The translations under genes and the position numbers were made by a program. Below the pieces are notes generated by a model. It searched no databases. It saw nothing but the letters and a program-made list of their open reading frames with translations, and was not told the origin of the DNA. Shown here piece after piece: positions 1-8,665 of a stretch of 64,000 bases of DNA (within the stretch, counting starts at the first letter, position 1; every line of letters starts with the position of its first letter). Origin of the DNA: Tamlana sp. 2_MG-2023 (GTDB lineage Bacteria > Bacteroidota > Bacteroidia > Flavobacteriales > Flavobacteriaceae); assembly GCF_030548465.1 (NCBI RefSeq), contig NZ_JAUOSF010000009.1:25979-89978 (forward strand). Direction: 5' to 3'.

Positions 1-128
1 TGCTCGTTCTGCGCTTCGGTAAAATCGAATCCTAAACTATTGGCTAGGTTCTTCCATGCCAAGAAGTGGTACTTTGCAGTGTCTACGATGACACCGTCTA
101 AATCGAAAATAAATCCTTTTCTTTTCAT
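1..128 (-). CDS. pgmB: beta-phosphoglucomutase, N-terminal part (runs off the window)
   Basis: Only the first 42 codons are visible; the gene continues past position 1. The translation begins MKRKGFIFDLDGVIVDTA, carrying the HAD motif I FDLDGV with the nucleophile Asp and the acid/base Asp two residues later. The start MKRKGFIFDLDGVIVDTAKYH-type is typical of beta-phosphoglucomutases, which convert beta-glucose-1-phosphate (made by maltose or kojibiose phosphorylases) to glucose-6-phosphate in the cytoplasm. The ATG overlaps the TAA of the upstream MFS gene by one base (TAATG), so the two are translationally coupled. The assignment to pgmB rather than another HAD sugar phosphatase rests on this N-terminus plus the maltodextrin context. 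Confidence 0.8.
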   Translation of the reverse strand, partial: MKRKGFIFDLDGVIVDTAKYHFLAWKNLANSLGFDFTEAQNE

Positions 129-1507
129 TACTGTTCTAATTCTGGTTGATATGAAATGGCATTTTTATCTGTAATCAATAAATTACAGAGTCCTGCAATA
201 ATTAAACTTAATCCTGCTACTAACATGGCGTTAATCGCTTCTTCACCTATTAAATTGGAAATAAAGTTGATGCCTCCAATGGCTGCAATAATTTGCGGTA
301 TCACAATAAACATGTTGAATATCCCCATGATAACCCCCATTTTATTGGGATTTACCGAGCTTGATAACATCGCATACGGCATAGACAAAATACTACCCCA
401 AGCGATTCCTACTAGAATGAATGAATACTTTAGAAATTCTGGAGAAGGCACATAGTACATACTTAAGAAACCTATACCGCCCATAATAAGAGAAAACATA
501 TGAACATATTTTCTATTAATGCGTTTTTTGGACGTATAAAAAGCTAAAACCAGTGCAAATGCCATAGATGACAAACCGTAGATTCCCATAGAAGACCCCA
601 CCAAATTCGATGCTTTTTGAAAAGCTGTATTTGCCACATCAAAAGCTTCCGCTTGAGCTGGAATAGCTAAATCGTAAGCCGATTCTATAGGTGCTGGTGT
701 ATGAAATACATGCTCCGTTAAGGCTGGATTGGCTAAACTCCACATGGTAAAAAAGGCAAACCAACTAAAAAACTGAATCAATCCTAGTTTCTTCATGGTT
801 GTTGGCATGTTGCCAATATTATTCATGATGTCTGAAACGAATTGATTTTTCTTAGCTTTTTCTTCTTCGAAAGCCTTCATATCCTCTGGTGGATATTCAG
901 TAGTTGTAAACACAGTATATAAAATACTAGCTAAAAACACCACGGCTCCAATTCCAAAAGCCACTTTTACCGACATAGGTACCACGCCCATAGGGGCTGA
1001 ATCACTCACACCAAGTTGCGAAACCATCCAAGGTAAATTACTTGCAACCCAAGTTCCAATACCAATTATTAAAGTTTGAACAACAAAACCATACGAGCGT
1101 TGTGAATCTGGCAATTTATCGGCAACCAGCGCTCTAAAGGGTTCCATAGAAACATTTATTGAAGCATCAAGAATCCATAAAAAACCGGCCGCCACCCATA
1201 ATGCTGGTGAATGCGGTACAATAAGTAAAGCTATGGAACTTAAAATAGCGCCTATTAGAAAGTAAGGTCTACGACGACCCCAACGCGGACTCCACGTGCG
1301 GTCACTCATATAACCTATAATAGGCTGAACCAATAAACCTGTTAAAGGTGCAGCAATCCATAACAATGGAATAGCCTCTTTATCAGCTCCTAGTGTTTGA
1401 AATATTCGAGACATAAAGCCTCCTTGTAATGCAAATCCGAATTGTATTCCCAGAAAACCGAAACTCATGTTCCAAATTTCCCAGAAACTAAGGGCGCGCT
1501 TTTTCAT
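128..1507 (-). CDS. MFS sugar (maltose/oligosaccharide) transporter
   Basis: This is a 459-residue inner-membrane protein with about twelve hydrophobic segments, the usual size for the family. The loop between helices 2 and 3 has the signature D69-R70-T-W followed by WGRRRPY, as in the SLC45/sucrose-maltose-type symporters common next to flavobacterial starch loci. It probably imports maltose or small maltodextrins from the periplasm with a cation. It is the first gene of a two-gene (or longer) unit with pgmB, overlapping it by one base. A TATATTTG box lies about 100 bp upstream, and a hairpin (1534-1560) sits in the predicted leader. Substrate is inferred from context, not from binding residues. 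Confidence 0.85.
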   Translation of the reverse strand: MKKRALSFWEIWNMSFGFLGIQFGFALQGGFMSRIFQTLGADKEAIPLLWIAAPLTGLLVQPIIGYMSDRTWSPRWGRRRPYFLIGAILSSIALLIVPHSPALWVAAGFLWILDASINVSMEPFRALVADKLPDSQRSYGFVVQTLIIGIGTWVASNLPWMVSQLGVSDSAPMGVVPMSVKVAFGIGAVVFLASILYTVFTTTEYPPEDMKAFEEEKAKKNQFVSDIMNNIGNMPTTMKKLGLIQFFSWFAFFTMWSLANPALTEHVFHTPAPIESAYDLAIPAQAEAFDVANTAFQKASNLVGSSMGIYGLSSMAFALVLAFYTSKKRINRKYVHMFSLIMGGIGFLSMYYVPSPEFLKYSFILVGIAWGSILSMPYAMLSSSVNPNKMGVIMGIFNMFIVIPQIIAAIGGINFISNLIGEEAINAMLVAGLSLIIAGLCNLLITDKNAISYQPELEQ

Positions 1508-1533
1508 TAATAGTATATTTAAAATGAATACTA

Positions 1534-1560
1534 TTGATAAGCGGAAAAAATACTTATCAA
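1534..1560 (-). promoter_or_regulatory. hairpin in the MFS/pgmB leader
   Basis: TTGATAAG (1534-1541) and CTTATCAA (1553-1560) form a perfect 8-bp inverted repeat with an 11-nt loop, between the regulator stop and the transporter start. No U-tract follows it, so it is not a standard terminator. It could be a leader structure or a protein-binding dyad. Confidence 0.35.
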
Positions 1561-1604
1561 AACTTTATTACCTGAGAAGTAAAAATATAAGTCTTGATCT
1601 GGGG

Positions 1605-1612
1605 CAAATATA
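1605..1612 (-). promoter_or_regulatory. -7 box for the MFS-pgmB unit
   Basis: On the minus strand the sequence reads TATATTTG, matching the Bacteroidota sigma-A -7 consensus TAnnTTTG, about 98 bp upstream of the transporter ATG. No clear TTG -33 element lies at the usual distance, so the promoter may need an activator. Confidence 0.45.
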
Positions 1613-1642
1613 CAAAAGATTTCTATTTGACCATGTTAATTT

Positions 1643-2683
1643 TTATTTTGTTGATTCTCTTTCAATCAATTCTGTCTCTATAACTACCGTTCTTACAGGG
1701 TCTTCCGGAGATTCACTCTCTATTTTTTCGATGATTAATGAGGCTGCAACCTCCCCTATTTTATGCCCATATTGTGTTACAGTTGTTAAACTCGGTGTTG
1801 CATGTCTTGATAAAACACCATCGGTAAAACCAATAACTTGAATGTCTTCAGGAATACGTTTTCCTAAATTCCTAGCCACTTTCATAGCCGTAACAGCATA
1901 GAGTTCATTAACTGCAAACACACCATCAATTTGAGGATTCATTAAAAACAAGGTTTTAATTTCTTTCTCTAATACATCTATATAGTCCTCTGAAACTAAT
2001 TTGTCATCTACTTTTAAAATTAGCTCAGCCTCCGTCGTAATTTCGTGCTTATTTAAAGCTTCAATATACCCTTGAGTTCTTAACCTACCCACACTTATAT
2101 AATCCATGGTAGTTATCAAGGCAATATGCTTACAGTTATTTGCTACAAGTTTATTTACTGCTTTCTTAGCGGCTTCAACATCATCAATAATTACCTTATC
2201 ACAGCGAATTTCACTTACCACACGATCAAACATCACGATAGGCATCCCTTGATTAATAGTTTCATTTAAATGATGATAATCTTGTTTTAATAAGGTTTGC
2301 TTAGAAATGGACATAATAAAACCATCAATACTTCCGCTGGCTAACATCTCCATGTTAATCACCTCTTTATCAAATGATTCATTAGATAATCCAATAATCA
2401 CATTATAGCCTTTTTTATTGGCCAAATGCTCAATTCCTTGAATAACTTTAGTAAAAAAGTGGTGTACAATTTCAGGAATAATTACTCCTATAGTTTTGGT
2501 TTTTCTATTCTTTAGACTTAACGCAATGTTATTAGGTCTGTAGTTATAATATTTAGCAAAAGCTTGTATCTTTTCTTTTGTTTCTTCACTAATTTCTTGA
2601 CTATTCCTTAAGGCTTTGGACACCGTGCCTATAGACACATCTAATTCTTTAGCTATCTGCTTTAAGGTTATTTTACGTTTCAT
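1643..2683 (-). CDS. LacI-family transcriptional regulator of the alpha-glucan locus
   Basis: A 346-residue LacI/GalR protein. Residues 1-50 hold the helix-turn-helix and hinge (ITLKQIAKELDVSIGTVSKA), and the rest is a periplasmic-binding-protein-like sugar-sensing domain (GVIIPEIVHHFFTKVIQGIE onward). It starts at the ATG at 2683, divergent from susC, with 246 bp between them. Position and family make it the likely sugar-responsive regulator of both arms of the locus. A LacI-type dyad in the shared spacer (2797-2810) is its probable target. The inducer (maltose, glucose or a phosphorylated sugar) cannot be read from the sequence. Confidence 0.93.
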   Translation of the reverse strand: MKRKITLKQIAKELDVSIGTVSKALRNSQEISEETKEKIQAFAKYYNYRPNNIALSLKNRKTKTIGVIIPEIVHHFFTKVIQGIEHLANKKGYNVIIGLSNESFDKEVINMEMLASGSIDGFIMSISKQTLLKQDYHHLNETINQGMPIVMFDRVVSEIRCDKVIIDDVEAAKKAVNKLVANNCKHIALITTMDYISVGRLRTQGYIEALNKHEITTEAELILKVDDKLVSEDYIDVLEKEIKTLFLMNPQIDGVFAVNELYAVTAMKVARNLGKRIPEDIQVIGFTDGVLSRHATPSLTTVTQYGHKIGEVAASLIIEKIESESPEDPVRTVVIETELIERESTK

Positions 2684-2796
2684 GAATAGATTTTTGTTAA
2701 AGTAAAGATATCAGTTTAATTGCAATTTTAATCCGTTTTTAATAAATTCTCAGTTTAAAAGCGAAATATCACAGCAAAAACAAAAAGTTACTAACA

Positions 2797-2810
2797 CGCA
2801 AACGTTTTCG
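2797..2810. promoter_or_regulatory. putative LacI-type operator
   Basis: CGCAAACGTTTTCG is an imperfect dyad centred on CG, with the AAACGTTT core (2800-2807) characteristic of LacI/GalR operators. Six of seven half-site pairs match. It lies in the spacer between the LacI-family gene and susC, about 120 bp upstream of the susC ATG. This is sequence inference only. Confidence 0.55.
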
Positions 2811-2929
2811 CTGAGAATTTCGTAACTAATAATTCATATTTAACATTTCATTTACATAATTTTAACCTCGAGAAGTAAAAATATATTCTACCAACTTAAA
2901 CTAAATCACAATTAACTTAATTAGATCGT

Positions 2930-5857
2930 ATGAAAACAATTATTAATAGTTTATTACTGACACTGTTTTTTGCTCCAGCCTTCGTGTTGGCGCAAAGCAC
3001 CGTAACAGGAATGGTATCGGAGACCGATACTAATATTCCCATAGCAGGTGTTAATATTATTGTTAAAGGGACCACTACAGGTACTGTTACCGATTTCGAC
3101 GGAAATTTTTCACTGTCTGTTAGCCAAGGCAATGTATTACAGTTTTCCTATCTGGGATTTGTTACACAAGAAATCACTTATAGTGGACAAGCACCTCTAA
3201 ATGTTCAACTGGTGGAAGACACCTCCGTTTTAGATGAAGTAGTCGTTATTGGCTATGGTGCCGTAAAAAAAGAAGACGTAACAGGTGCGGCCGACCTTGT
3301 AACAAACAAAGATTTTAATCAAGGCCCCGTAGTTTCGGCGCCTCAGTTAATTCAAGGTAAAGTAGCTGGGGTTTCTGTAACCTCTAGCAGTGGCGCTCCT
3401 GGCGACGGCCAAGAGATTAGAATTCGTGGTAACAGCTCGTTATCACTAAACAATAATCCTTTAGTTGTAATTGATGGTATTCCTTTAGATCAAGGCGGTA
3501 TTGGAGGGTCTAGAAATCCATTAAATATGGTTAACCCTAACGATATCGAGAGCATGACCGTATTAAAAGATGCCTCGGCAACTTCAATTTATGGATCTCG
3601 TGCTGCGAATGGTGTTATAATCGTTACCACTAAAAAAGGAAAAGACGGCGACTTCAAATTCAATTTAAGCTCTTTAACTTCGGTAGGGTCTCCTATAGAC
3701 AAAGTAGATGTTTTAAACGCAGACGAATTTCGTAACATTGTTATGAATCATCCACAAGCCAATGCGACAACTTTAAGCTTACTACAGGATTATGATACCG
3801 ATTGGCAAGATGAAATTTATGGTAGTGCTTTTGGGCAAGACCATTCTTTTAGCGCTACAGGGAAAGCTTTTGGAGTACCAATGCGTGCTTCTATTTCATA
3901 TACTGATTTTGAAGGGATTTTGAAACGTGATAATTTTAAAAGAACCACAGGAGCCCTTAGTTTAACGCCTAAATTATTTGATGATCATTTAAAAATTGAA
4001 TTAAACGCAAGAGGTACCTACACTGAAAATGCTTTTGGAAACCGTGACGCTATTGGTTCGGCTAATAGTTATGCCCCAACACAGCCAATTTACGATTCTA
4101 GCTTGCCTTACGGCGGATATTCTTCGTGGATTGATCCTGCTACAGGTTTAGAACCAAGTTTAGCAAATACCAATCCAGTGGCTCTATTAAATTTAAAAGA
4201 CGATGTTGCCGAGGTAAGAAGGTTTATTGGTAATGCTAAGTTTGACTATAATTTACATTTCTTTCCAGACCTAACAGCTACTGTTAATGCGGCTTTAGAC
4301 AAATCAAACAGTCATGGCCGTGTGATCACCTCAGAGTTGATGCCTACAACAGATCCTACTTGGAACGGTGCTAGAACCAGCTTTAGAAATGAATCAACTA
4401 ACAATTTATTTGATGCTTACCTTACTTACAACAAAACACTTAATGAGGCACACAAATTAACTGTTGTTGGTGGTTACTCGTATCAATCATTTGAATACGA
4501 CAATTATAGCTACGACAGTGAGCTTGAAGAACGCGGCAATACTTATGAGTTTATAGACAAAAGTAAAAACGTGCTTTTATCTTACTTTGGCAGACTTAAC
4601 TATGGTTACGACAACAGATACTTACTTACTGCAACTTTAAGAGCCGATGCTTCTTCTAAATTAAATCCAGACAACCGTTGGGGTTATTTCCCTTCTGTGG
4701 CTTTAGCTTGGAACATGCATAACGAAAACTTTTTAGAAGACTCTGCGGTATTAAACGAATTAAAACTAAGAGTTGGTTATGGTGAAGTTGGTAACGTTAA
4801 TGGTTTAGGTGACTACCAATTCCTCACGCGTTATTTAGGAAGTCAATCTAATGCAAACTACCAATTTGGTAATAGTTTTTACCAAACATACAGACCTGAT
4901 CCTATCAACCCAGATTTACGTTGGGAAATTGGTAACACATTAAATGTAGGTTTAGATTATAGTTTATTAAACCGAAGAATATCTGGATCATTTAACGCAT
5001 ATATTAAACAAACAAAAGATTTAATTGCTTTTGCTTCAGTAGATCCTTTTACCAACTTTGGTAGCCGTATCGACAAAAACATAGGCGACATGGAAAACAA
5101 AGGGGTAGAATTTGCTATCAATGTTATTCCTGTAAGAACTGATGATTTTGAATGGTCGGTAAGCTATAACATCGCAGTAAACGATAATCAAATTACAGAC
5201 TTACCTTTCGATCAAGTAACAGGAGGTATTAGTGGTGGTACTGGTAACAACATTCAATTACACACCGAAGGTGAAGCGCCTTATAGTTTTTATGTTTTCC
5301 AACAAATCTATGACAATAACGGAAAACCTATCGAAGGAGCTTTTGTAGATAGAAATGATGATAACGTAATTAATGATGCCGATAAATACGTTCACAAAAA
5401 CCCTTATGCAGATGTGATTATGGGGTTGAACACAAATCTTACTTACAAAAACTGGGATTTAGCAATAATTACGAGAGCTAACATAGGAAACTACGCTTAT
5501 AACAATGTGGCTTCAGGAAACTCATACTTAAATGGGGTTATTCCAACTACCAACAATTTTTTATGGAACATCCACTCAGAATATCTAGACACTGGCTTTA
5601 AAAACCAAACAGACAACAATTTCTTAAGCAGTCATTTTATCGAAGATGCATCTTTCTTTAAGTTAGATAACATCACATTAGGCTACACACTAAACGATGC
5701 GGTTAAAGACGCTTCAATTAGATTGTATGGCTCTGTTCAAAACCTATTAACTATTACAGATTACAATGGTTTAGATCCTGAAATTAATGGCGGGATAGAT
5801 AATAGCTTTTACCCAAGACCTAGAACAATAGTATTGGGACTTAATGTTGGATTTTAA
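2930..5857 (+). CDS. susC: SusC-type TonB-dependent outer-membrane receptor
   Basis: A 975-residue SusC/RagA protein that imports oligosaccharides across the outer membrane, powered by TonB-ExbBD, with SusD as its lid. A signal peptide ends near residue 21 (..FVLA-QS). Residues 22-98 are the carboxypeptidase-regulatory-like domain, followed by LDEVVVIGYG (about 101-110), the TonB-box region of this family. The plug follows at about 115-235 (IRIRGNSSL, VIDGIP, ATSIYGSRAANGVIIVTTK), then the beta-barrel to the terminal VGF. Length is normal for the family. susD starts ten bases after the stop. The starch/maltodextrin substrate is inferred from the neighbouring amylase and starch-binding lipoprotein. 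Confidence 0.95.
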   Translation: MKTIINSLLLTLFFAPAFVLAQSTVTGMVSETDTNIPIAGVNIIVKGTTTGTVTDFDGNFSLSVSQGNVLQFSYLGFVTQEITYSGQAPLNVQLVEDTSVLDEVVVIGYGAVKKEDVTGAADLVTNKDFNQGPVVSAPQLIQGKVAGVSVTSSSGAPGDGQEIRIRGNSSLSLNNNPLVVIDGIPLDQGGIGGSRNPLNMVNPNDIESMTVLKDASATSIYGSRAANGVIIVTTKKGKDGDFKFNLSSLTSVGSPIDKVDVLNADEFRNIVMNHPQANATTLSLLQDYDTDWQDEIYGSAFGQDHSFSATGKAFGVPMRASISYTDFEGILKRDNFKRTTGALSLTPKLFDDHLKIELNARGTYTENAFGNRDAIGSANSYAPTQPIYDSSLPYGGYSSWIDPATGLEPSLANTNPVALLNLKDDVAEVRRFIGNAKFDYNLHFFPDLTATVNAALDKSNSHGRVITSELMPTTDPTWNGARTSFRNESTNNLFDAYLTYNKTLNEAHKLTVVGGYSYQSFEYDNYSYDSELEERGNTYEFIDKSKNVLLSYFGRLNYGYDNRYLLTATLRADASSKLNPDNRWGYFPSVALAWNMHNENFLEDSAVLNELKLRVGYGEVGNVNGLGDYQFLTRYLGSQSNANYQFGNSFYQTYRPDPINPDLRWEIGNTLNVGLDYSLLNRRISGSFNAYIKQTKDLIAFASVDPFTNFGSRIDKNIGDMENKGVEFAINVIPVRTDDFEWSVSYNIAVNDNQITDLPFDQVTGGISGGTGNNIQLHTEGEAPYSFYVFQQIYDNNGKPIEGAFVDRNDDNVINDADKYVHKNPYADVIMGLNTNLTYKNWDLAIITRANIGNYAYNNVASGNSYLNGVIPTTNNFLWNIHSEYLDTGFKNQTDNNFLSSHFIEDASFFKLDNITLGYTLNDAVKDASIRLYGSVQNLLTITDYNGLDPEINGGIDNSFYPRPRTIVLGLNVGF

Positions 5858-5867
5858 AAATTGAATT

Positions 5868-7445
5868 ATGAAAAATATAATAAACAGAATTATTCCAATT
5901 TTAACTATCTCGTTTTTCATGGTATCATGTCATGACGATTTAGATCAATATCCTATTGATCCAGATAGTTTCACTGAACAAGATGTTTTTGCAAATGCCA
6001 CTGAAGCAAAAGGGGCTCTAGCAAAACTTTATGCCAGTTTAGCCTTAACAGGCCAAGATGGTGGCGATAGCGGATCTCCTGATATTACAGATATCGAACA
6101 AGGATTCTCCCAATACACACGTATGTTATTTAACCTCAACGAACTTACTACCGATCATGGTGTTGTGGGCTGGGGAGATAGCGGTCTACCTGATTTACAT
6201 GGTATGTACTGGACATCGAGTAATAGCTTTTCAGGAGCTATGTACTTACGTTTAGCGCAACAAGTATCATTTTGTAACTCATTTATCACGAATGCCGAAG
6301 GTCTATCTGATGCTGAAGCACAAACTTTTATTGCTGAAGCTCGTTTTTTAAGAGCGTTTGCCTATTATAACCTGATAGATTTCTACGGAAGCGTACCATT
6401 AGTTACAAAAATCACTACAGAACTGCCTTCTCAGGCTAGCAGAACTGAACTTTTCGATTTTGTTGAAACCGAGTTGTTAGAAGTTAAAGATTTACTTCCA
6501 GACGCTAAAGGTAACGAGTACGGACGTGTGGATAAAGTTGCAGCTTGGGCATTACTATCTAAATTATACTTAAATGCAGATGTATGGACAGGGACAGATA
6601 GATATAGTGATTGTGTGGCTTACTCAAACGATGTTATCAACTCATCGTACGCTATTAATACAGTTGATGCGAACGGAAACGGAACGGCATATGATGAGTT
6701 ATTCTTAGCCGATAACAACTCAAACGGTGCTCAAAATGAATTCATTTTCTTAGTGAATTTTGACGGAACAAGATCGACAACTTATGGGGGTTCTACTTTT
6801 TTAATTCATGCTGCCATTGGTGGAACTATGGACCCTACAGAATTTGGCGTAAACGGAGGCTGGGGTGGTAACCGTGTTACCAAAGCCTTAGTAAATAAAT
6901 TTAATGCAGCAGACCAACGTGGAATGTTTTACAGCGACGGACAAAGTCTTGAAATAGAAAGCATCCCAGAATTTAGTAACGGATATGCTTGTACAAAGTT
7001 TAAAAACATAGACTCTAATGGTGTACAAGGAAATGATAAAACAGGCGAATTCGCAGATGTCGATCTAGCTCTTATTCGTCTTCCTGAAATCTTTTTAAAC
7101 TATGCTGAAGCCTCATTAAGAGGTGGCGGTGGAGATAATAACACTGCTGTAACTTTAATTAACCAGTTAAGAGAACGTGCTTATGGCGATGCCTCAGGAA
7201 ATATTTCTGCGGCAGACCTAAATCTACAATTTGTACTAGACGAACGTTCTAGAGAATTGTATTGGGAAGGACAAAGACGTACAGATTTAGTACGTTACAA
7301 TTACTTTACAACGGCGAATTATTTATGGCCTTTTAAAGCCAATCAAAAAAACGGTACATCAACAGATCCGTTCAGAAACATTTTTCCAATTCCAAATAAT
7401 ACCATTTCAACTAATCCTAACTTAATACAAAATCCAGGTTACTAA
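5868..7445 (+). CDS. susD: SusD/RagB-family nutrient-binding lipoprotein
   Basis: A 525-residue surface lipoprotein partner of SusC. The signal peptide ends in ..FFMVSC with the lipidated Cys at 21, followed by acidic residues (HDDLDQYP). The TPR-like helical core of SusD proteins is visible (FIAEARFLRAFAYYNLIDFYG, then ALLSKLYLNA). The C-terminal region contains the family motif LDERSRELYWEGQRRTDLVR and IFPIP. It captures oligosaccharides at the cell surface and hands them to SusC. It lies ten bases after susC and nineteen before the SusE-like gene, so all three are one transcript. Confidence 0.95.
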   Translation: MKNIINRIIPILTISFFMVSCHDDLDQYPIDPDSFTEQDVFANATEAKGALAKLYASLALTGQDGGDSGSPDITDIEQGFSQYTRMLFNLNELTTDHGVVGWGDSGLPDLHGMYWTSSNSFSGAMYLRLAQQVSFCNSFITNAEGLSDAEAQTFIAEARFLRAFAYYNLIDFYGSVPLVTKITTELPSQASRTELFDFVETELLEVKDLLPDAKGNEYGRVDKVAAWALLSKLYLNADVWTGTDRYSDCVAYSNDVINSSYAINTVDANGNGTAYDELFLADNNSNGAQNEFIFLVNFDGTRSTTYGGSTFLIHAAIGGTMDPTEFGVNGGWGGNRVTKALVNKFNAADQRGMFYSDGQSLEIESIPEFSNGYACTKFKNIDSNGVQGNDKTGEFADVDLALIRLPEIFLNYAEASLRGGGGDNNTAVTLINQLRERAYGDASGNISAADLNLQFVLDERSRELYWEGQRRTDLVRYNYFTTANYLWPFKANQKNGTSTDPFRNIFPIPNNTISTNPNLIQNPGY

Positions 7446-7463
7446 CTAAAAACTTTTAAGACA

Positions 7464-8594
7464 ATGAAAAATATAAAATTAATAACACTATTTATAGTGA
7501 GCATGTTAGCGCTAAGTGCTTGTACTGAAGATGACCATTTAACTTACATCGCTCAACCTGAAGGTGATTTAGAGTTCACAAACTCCTTCTTACCAGAATA
7601 TTTATTATCACCAGCTGCATCCAGCAACATTGGTGAACGATTTACCTGGAAAAGTGCAGATTTTGGAACACCTACAAATATTTCATATGAAATACAACGC
7701 TCTATCTTAGGTGATTTTACCGATACAGAAGTTGTAGGCACAACAAGTGAGAACAACTATGTAGTTACTATTGGTGAGCTAATTACAATTGCTGAAGAAG
7801 CAGGTTTAGATAGCGATCCTTCTACAGACGATATGCCTAACACAGGTAATGTAGCCTTTAGAGTTAGAGCTTTTGCTGGTACAGATTCTGATACTGAATT
7901 GATTTCTACTGGCGAATCTTTAGCCTTAGTCATGTTAGAAGACACAGGAGCACCTGCTCTACCAACTTTTAGAAACTTGTTTTTAGTAGGTGATGCTACA
8001 GCTCCAGGATGGAACCCTGATAATAACAACCCTGCTATTACAAGAGATCCAGCTGATGAAAACATTTACTCTTACATTGGCTATTTTAACGGAGGAAGCT
8101 CTATTGAAGGATTTAAACTTTTAGAAGTTGCTGATTGGTCTCCACAATGGGGAGGATCTGCAGGAACATTAGGTGTAAATGATGGTACAGGAAGTGATCC
8201 TGCTGCTTTCGCTGTTCCTACACCAGGGTACTACTCTTTTAGTATGAATATTACAGATATGACATATACACTTGAAGCGTATGATGATTCAGGAGATTCT
8301 ATTTATCCAACTATTGGTATTATAGGCGATTCTACCGAGGGGGGATGGGATAATGATATGGATATGACACAATCTGATTTTGATCCACACATTTGGAACA
8401 TTCAAAATGTAACATTAGCGGATGGTGAACTTAAATTTAGAGCTAATGATGCTTGGGATGACAGCTGGGGAGCAGATACTGCTTTTAGCGGATTTGCAAC
8501 AGCTGGTGGACCAAACATACCGGTAATGGCAGGAACATATAACATTTGGTTTAATGACTTAGATGGTGGTTATGTTTTAATCCCTGTTCAATAA
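7464..8594 (+). CDS. SusE/SusF-like starch-binding outer-membrane lipoprotein
   Basis: A 376-residue lipoprotein with Cys20 in LALSAC. The N-terminal part (about 30-155) resembles the SusE Ig-like domain (FTWKSADFGTPTNISYEIQ). Two carbohydrate-binding modules follow: one from about 168 (LFLVGDATAPGWNPDN, with GFKLLEV and WGG) and one from about 280 (GIIGDSTEGGWDNDMDM, with LKFRANDAW). The paired Trp-rich modules match SusE/SusF proteins, which bind starch at the surface but are not enzymes. A terminator-like hairpin follows the stop, so the amylase downstream may be transcribed at a different level. Confidence 0.88.
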   Translation: MKNIKLITLFIVSMLALSACTEDDHLTYIAQPEGDLEFTNSFLPEYLLSPAASSNIGERFTWKSADFGTPTNISYEIQRSILGDFTDTEVVGTTSENNYVVTIGELITIAEEAGLDSDPSTDDMPNTGNVAFRVRAFAGTDSDTELISTGESLALVMLEDTGAPALPTFRNLFLVGDATAPGWNPDNNNPAITRDPADENIYSYIGYFNGGSSIEGFKLLEVADWSPQWGGSAGTLGVNDGTGSDPAAFAVPTPGYYSFSMNITDMTYTLEAYDDSGDSIYPTIGIIGDSTEGGWDNDMDMTQSDFDPHIWNIQNVTLADGELKFRANDAWDDSWGADTAFSGFATAGGPNIPVMAGTYNIWFNDLDGGYVLIPVQ

Positions 8595-8611
8595 TTATAA
8601 CACTCTCAAAT

Positions 8612-8643
8612 AAAAAAGGCTATGAATTTTCATAGTCTTTTTT
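8612..8643 (+). terminator. hairpin terminator between the SusE-like gene and the amylase
   Basis: The stem GGCTATGAA/TTCATAGTC is flanked by an A-run and a T6 run. It sits 17 bases after the SusE-like stop and may attenuate transcription into the amylase gene. Confidence 0.75.
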
Positions 8644-8665
8644 GTTAAGAGACTAAACGATTTAA

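Noticed and set aside
1467..1841. Plus-strand frame opposite the LacI gene and MFS leader
   Set aside because: It is antisense to two confident genes and a promoter, with no protein similarity.
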